From contig JAVBPD010000110.1 of assembly GCA_031549885.1 (NCBI GenBank), positions 1-23,679 of the forward strand: a stretch of 23,679 bases of DNA, in the 5' to 3' direction. Position 1 is the stretch's first letter, and every line of letters begins with the position of its first letter. Under the pieces are notes generated by a model, which searched no databases, had not been told where the DNA came from, and worked only from the letters and a program-made list of their open reading frames with translations. Shown here piece by piece: positions 22,960 to 23,679 of this stretch. The stretch is from WQUF01 sp031549885. GTDB taxonomy: Bacteria; Bacillota; Clostridia; Clostridiales; Clostridiaceae. A program made the position numbers and the translations under genes.

Positions 22960-22970
22960 TATTTTGCTGA

Positions 22971-23049
22971 GCCGAAGTGGCGGAATGGCAGACGCACATG
23001 ACTCAAAATCATGCGGGAAACCGTGCGGGTTCAAGTCCCGCCTTCGGCA
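22971..23049 (+). tRNA. tRNA-Leu (anticodon CAA)
   Basis: The acceptor stem GCCGAAG (22971-22977) pairs with CTTCGGC (23042-23048), with discriminator A at 23049. The anticodon loop is CTCAAAA with anticodon CAA at 23004-23006, decoding UUG. The long variable arm (CGG-GAAA-CCG type) marks a class II tRNA, consistent with Leu. The T arm GCGGG-TTCAAGT-CCCGC is perfect. CCA is not encoded. The 3' end is next to an integrase gene, so it may hold the attachment core of an integrated element. Confidence 0.95.
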
Positions 23050-23058
23050 TAAGTGTTG

Positions 23059-23099
23059 AAATAAGCTGGTTCTAGAAATAGAGCTGGCTTATTTTTTTA
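23059..23099 (+). terminator. Long hairpin terminator after tRNA-Leu
   Basis: A 16-base stem with three G-T pairs (23059-23074 with 23079-23094) closed by a GAAA tetraloop at 23075-23078 and followed by a T run. This is a strong Rho-independent terminator for the tRNA transcript. Confidence 0.8.
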
Positions 23100-23113
23100 T
23101 TTAAAATAGGTGT

Positions 23114-23152
23114 TGCCATACAAATGCCATACTAATGCCATACTAAATGGCA
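23114..23152. repeat. Three 11-bp-spaced direct repeats next to the integrase gene
   Basis: GCCATAC occurs at 23115-23121, 23126-23132 and 23137-23143 with an exact 11-base period, in the context TGCCATACwAA. An inverted copy, ATGGCA, is at 23147-23152. The array lies between the tRNA terminator and the integrase stop. Its size and place suit integrase or excisionase arm-binding sites at the end of an integrated element, but this is inference. Confidence 0.65.
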
Positions 23153-23159
23153 CAGGTAG

Positions 23160-23679
23160 TTATATGAACATATTTTCTATTTTTTCAGAAACCTCTTTTT
23201 GCATATTTGGAGTAACATGAGAGTAAATATCCATAGTAATCGAAACTGTAGAGTGGCCTAATCGTTCTTGTACAATTTTGGGATTTATATTTTTTGACAA
23301 TAGGATTGTTGCATGAGTATGCCTAAGTCCGTGAAATGGTATTTCTTTAAAGTTATGATTTTTTATTTCATTTCTAAAAGTTTGTGTTAGATAATTTAGC
23401 TTCATGGGTTCGCCTTTTTCATCAGCAAACACAAATTTTTGATCATTATATTTATTTCCAAGTTTTAATTTAAGTTCCAGTTGATGTTGTCTTAGTTTTT
23501 TTAATTCTATAATTAGTTTATTAGTAATTGTTATGCTTCTATTGGATTTTGTAGTTTTAGTTGTATCCAATTTTTGGGTATGGGTTTCATGATTATACTG
23601 AAAATTCTTTGTGATAGAAATAAATCCAGTTTCAAAATTAATATCATTCCATTGTAGTGCACATATTTCTCCTCTCCTC
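23160..23679 (-). CDS. Tyrosine recombinase (phage/ICE-type integrase), 5' part beyond the window
   Basis: The C-terminal catalytic domain of a tyrosine recombinase, open to the last base of the window. A TTG at 23570 could be taken as a start, but the frame continues upstream through RRGEICALQWNDINFETG, which holds the first catalytic Arg (codon at 23676-23678), so the gene is longer. Further catalytic residues: Lys in the TTKTTKSNR hairpin, HGLRHTHAT (His and Arg), LGHSTVSITMDIYSHV with the box II His and the Tyr nucleophile (codon at 23223-23225). All seem intact. The gene points toward the tRNA-Leu 3' end, with the direct repeats between. It would catalyse site-specific integration and excision of a phage or integrative element that lies to the right of the window. 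Confidence 0.9.
   Translation of the reverse strand, partial: RRGEICALQWNDINFETGFISITKNFQYNHETHTQKLDTTKTTKSNRSITITNKLIIELKKLRQHQLELKLKLGNKYNDQKFVFADEKGEPMKLNYLTQTFRNEIKNHNFKEIPFHGLRHTHATILLSKNINPKIVQERLGHSTVSITMDIYSHVTPNMQKEVSEKIENMFI

Noticed and set aside
23160..23570. Treating the integrase as a complete 136-residue protein starting at TTG 23570
   Set aside because: The frame continues upstream through the RRGE box with the first catalytic Arg, so the gene runs beyond the window.

Overview
The window looks like a chromosomal segment of a low-GC Firmicute, most likely a Clostridium or close relative. The DNA is strongly AT-rich, genes have strong AGGAGG-type ribosome binding sites, and the central block follows the conserved Bacillus/Clostridium order yicC-remA-gmk-rpoZ-priA-def-fmt-(zinc peptidase)-rsmB-rlmN-stp-prkC-rsgA-rpe-thiN. 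No species name can be supported from the sequence alone.

Layout. 1-921: an IS630-family insertion sequence on the minus strand, cut by the window start. Its transposase is split into an HTH frame and a D34E catalytic frame joined across a run of nine A. 921-1131: a gene-free stretch with a long imperfect palindrome. 1132-1494 (minus): a small coiled-coil protein with an internal 75-bp duplication. 1634-3376 (minus): a 580-residue protein with a P-loop of the HPr kinase/PEP carboxykinase kind, ending at a clear terminator. 3490-17188 (plus): a long, tightly packed housekeeping run behind a sigma-A-type promoter. It covers RNA turnover (YicC), the regulator RemA, GMP kinase, RNA polymerase omega, replication restart (PriA), formyl-methionine metabolism (Def, Fmt), a membrane zinc peptidase, rRNA methylation (RsmB, RlmN), the Stp/PrkC phosphatase-kinase pair with PASTA domains, ribosome assembly (RsgA), Rpe and ThiN. 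A small membrane protein (17254-17415) follows and a bidirectional terminator closes this part.

17474-18175 (minus): a leucine-rich-repeat-like protein. 18266-20569 (plus): ylxM-ffh-rpsP-khpA (SRP targeting and ribosomal protein S16) behind a good promoter and closed by a strong terminator. 20660-22911: a nitroreductase, a convergent aldo/keto reductase with a C-terminal two-cluster ferredoxin domain, and a DUF1292 protein. 22931-23679: a tRNA-Leu(CAA) gene with its own promoter, a long hairpin terminator, three 11-bp-spaced direct repeats, and the 3' part of a tyrosine recombinase gene that runs off the window. This looks like the edge of an integrated element at a tRNA gene.

Most of the window is ordinary core genome. 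The points worth checking are the probable ATT start codon of the zinc peptidase, the frameshifted IS630 transposase, the Asn/Thr-rich extracellular tail of PrkC, the HPr-kinase-like protein, several departures from standard synteny (no coaBC between rpoZ and priA; no rpmB-to-ftsY block between thiN and ylxM; no rimM-trmD-rplS after khpA), and the tRNA/integrase junction. No previously undescribed multi-gene system was clearly visible.
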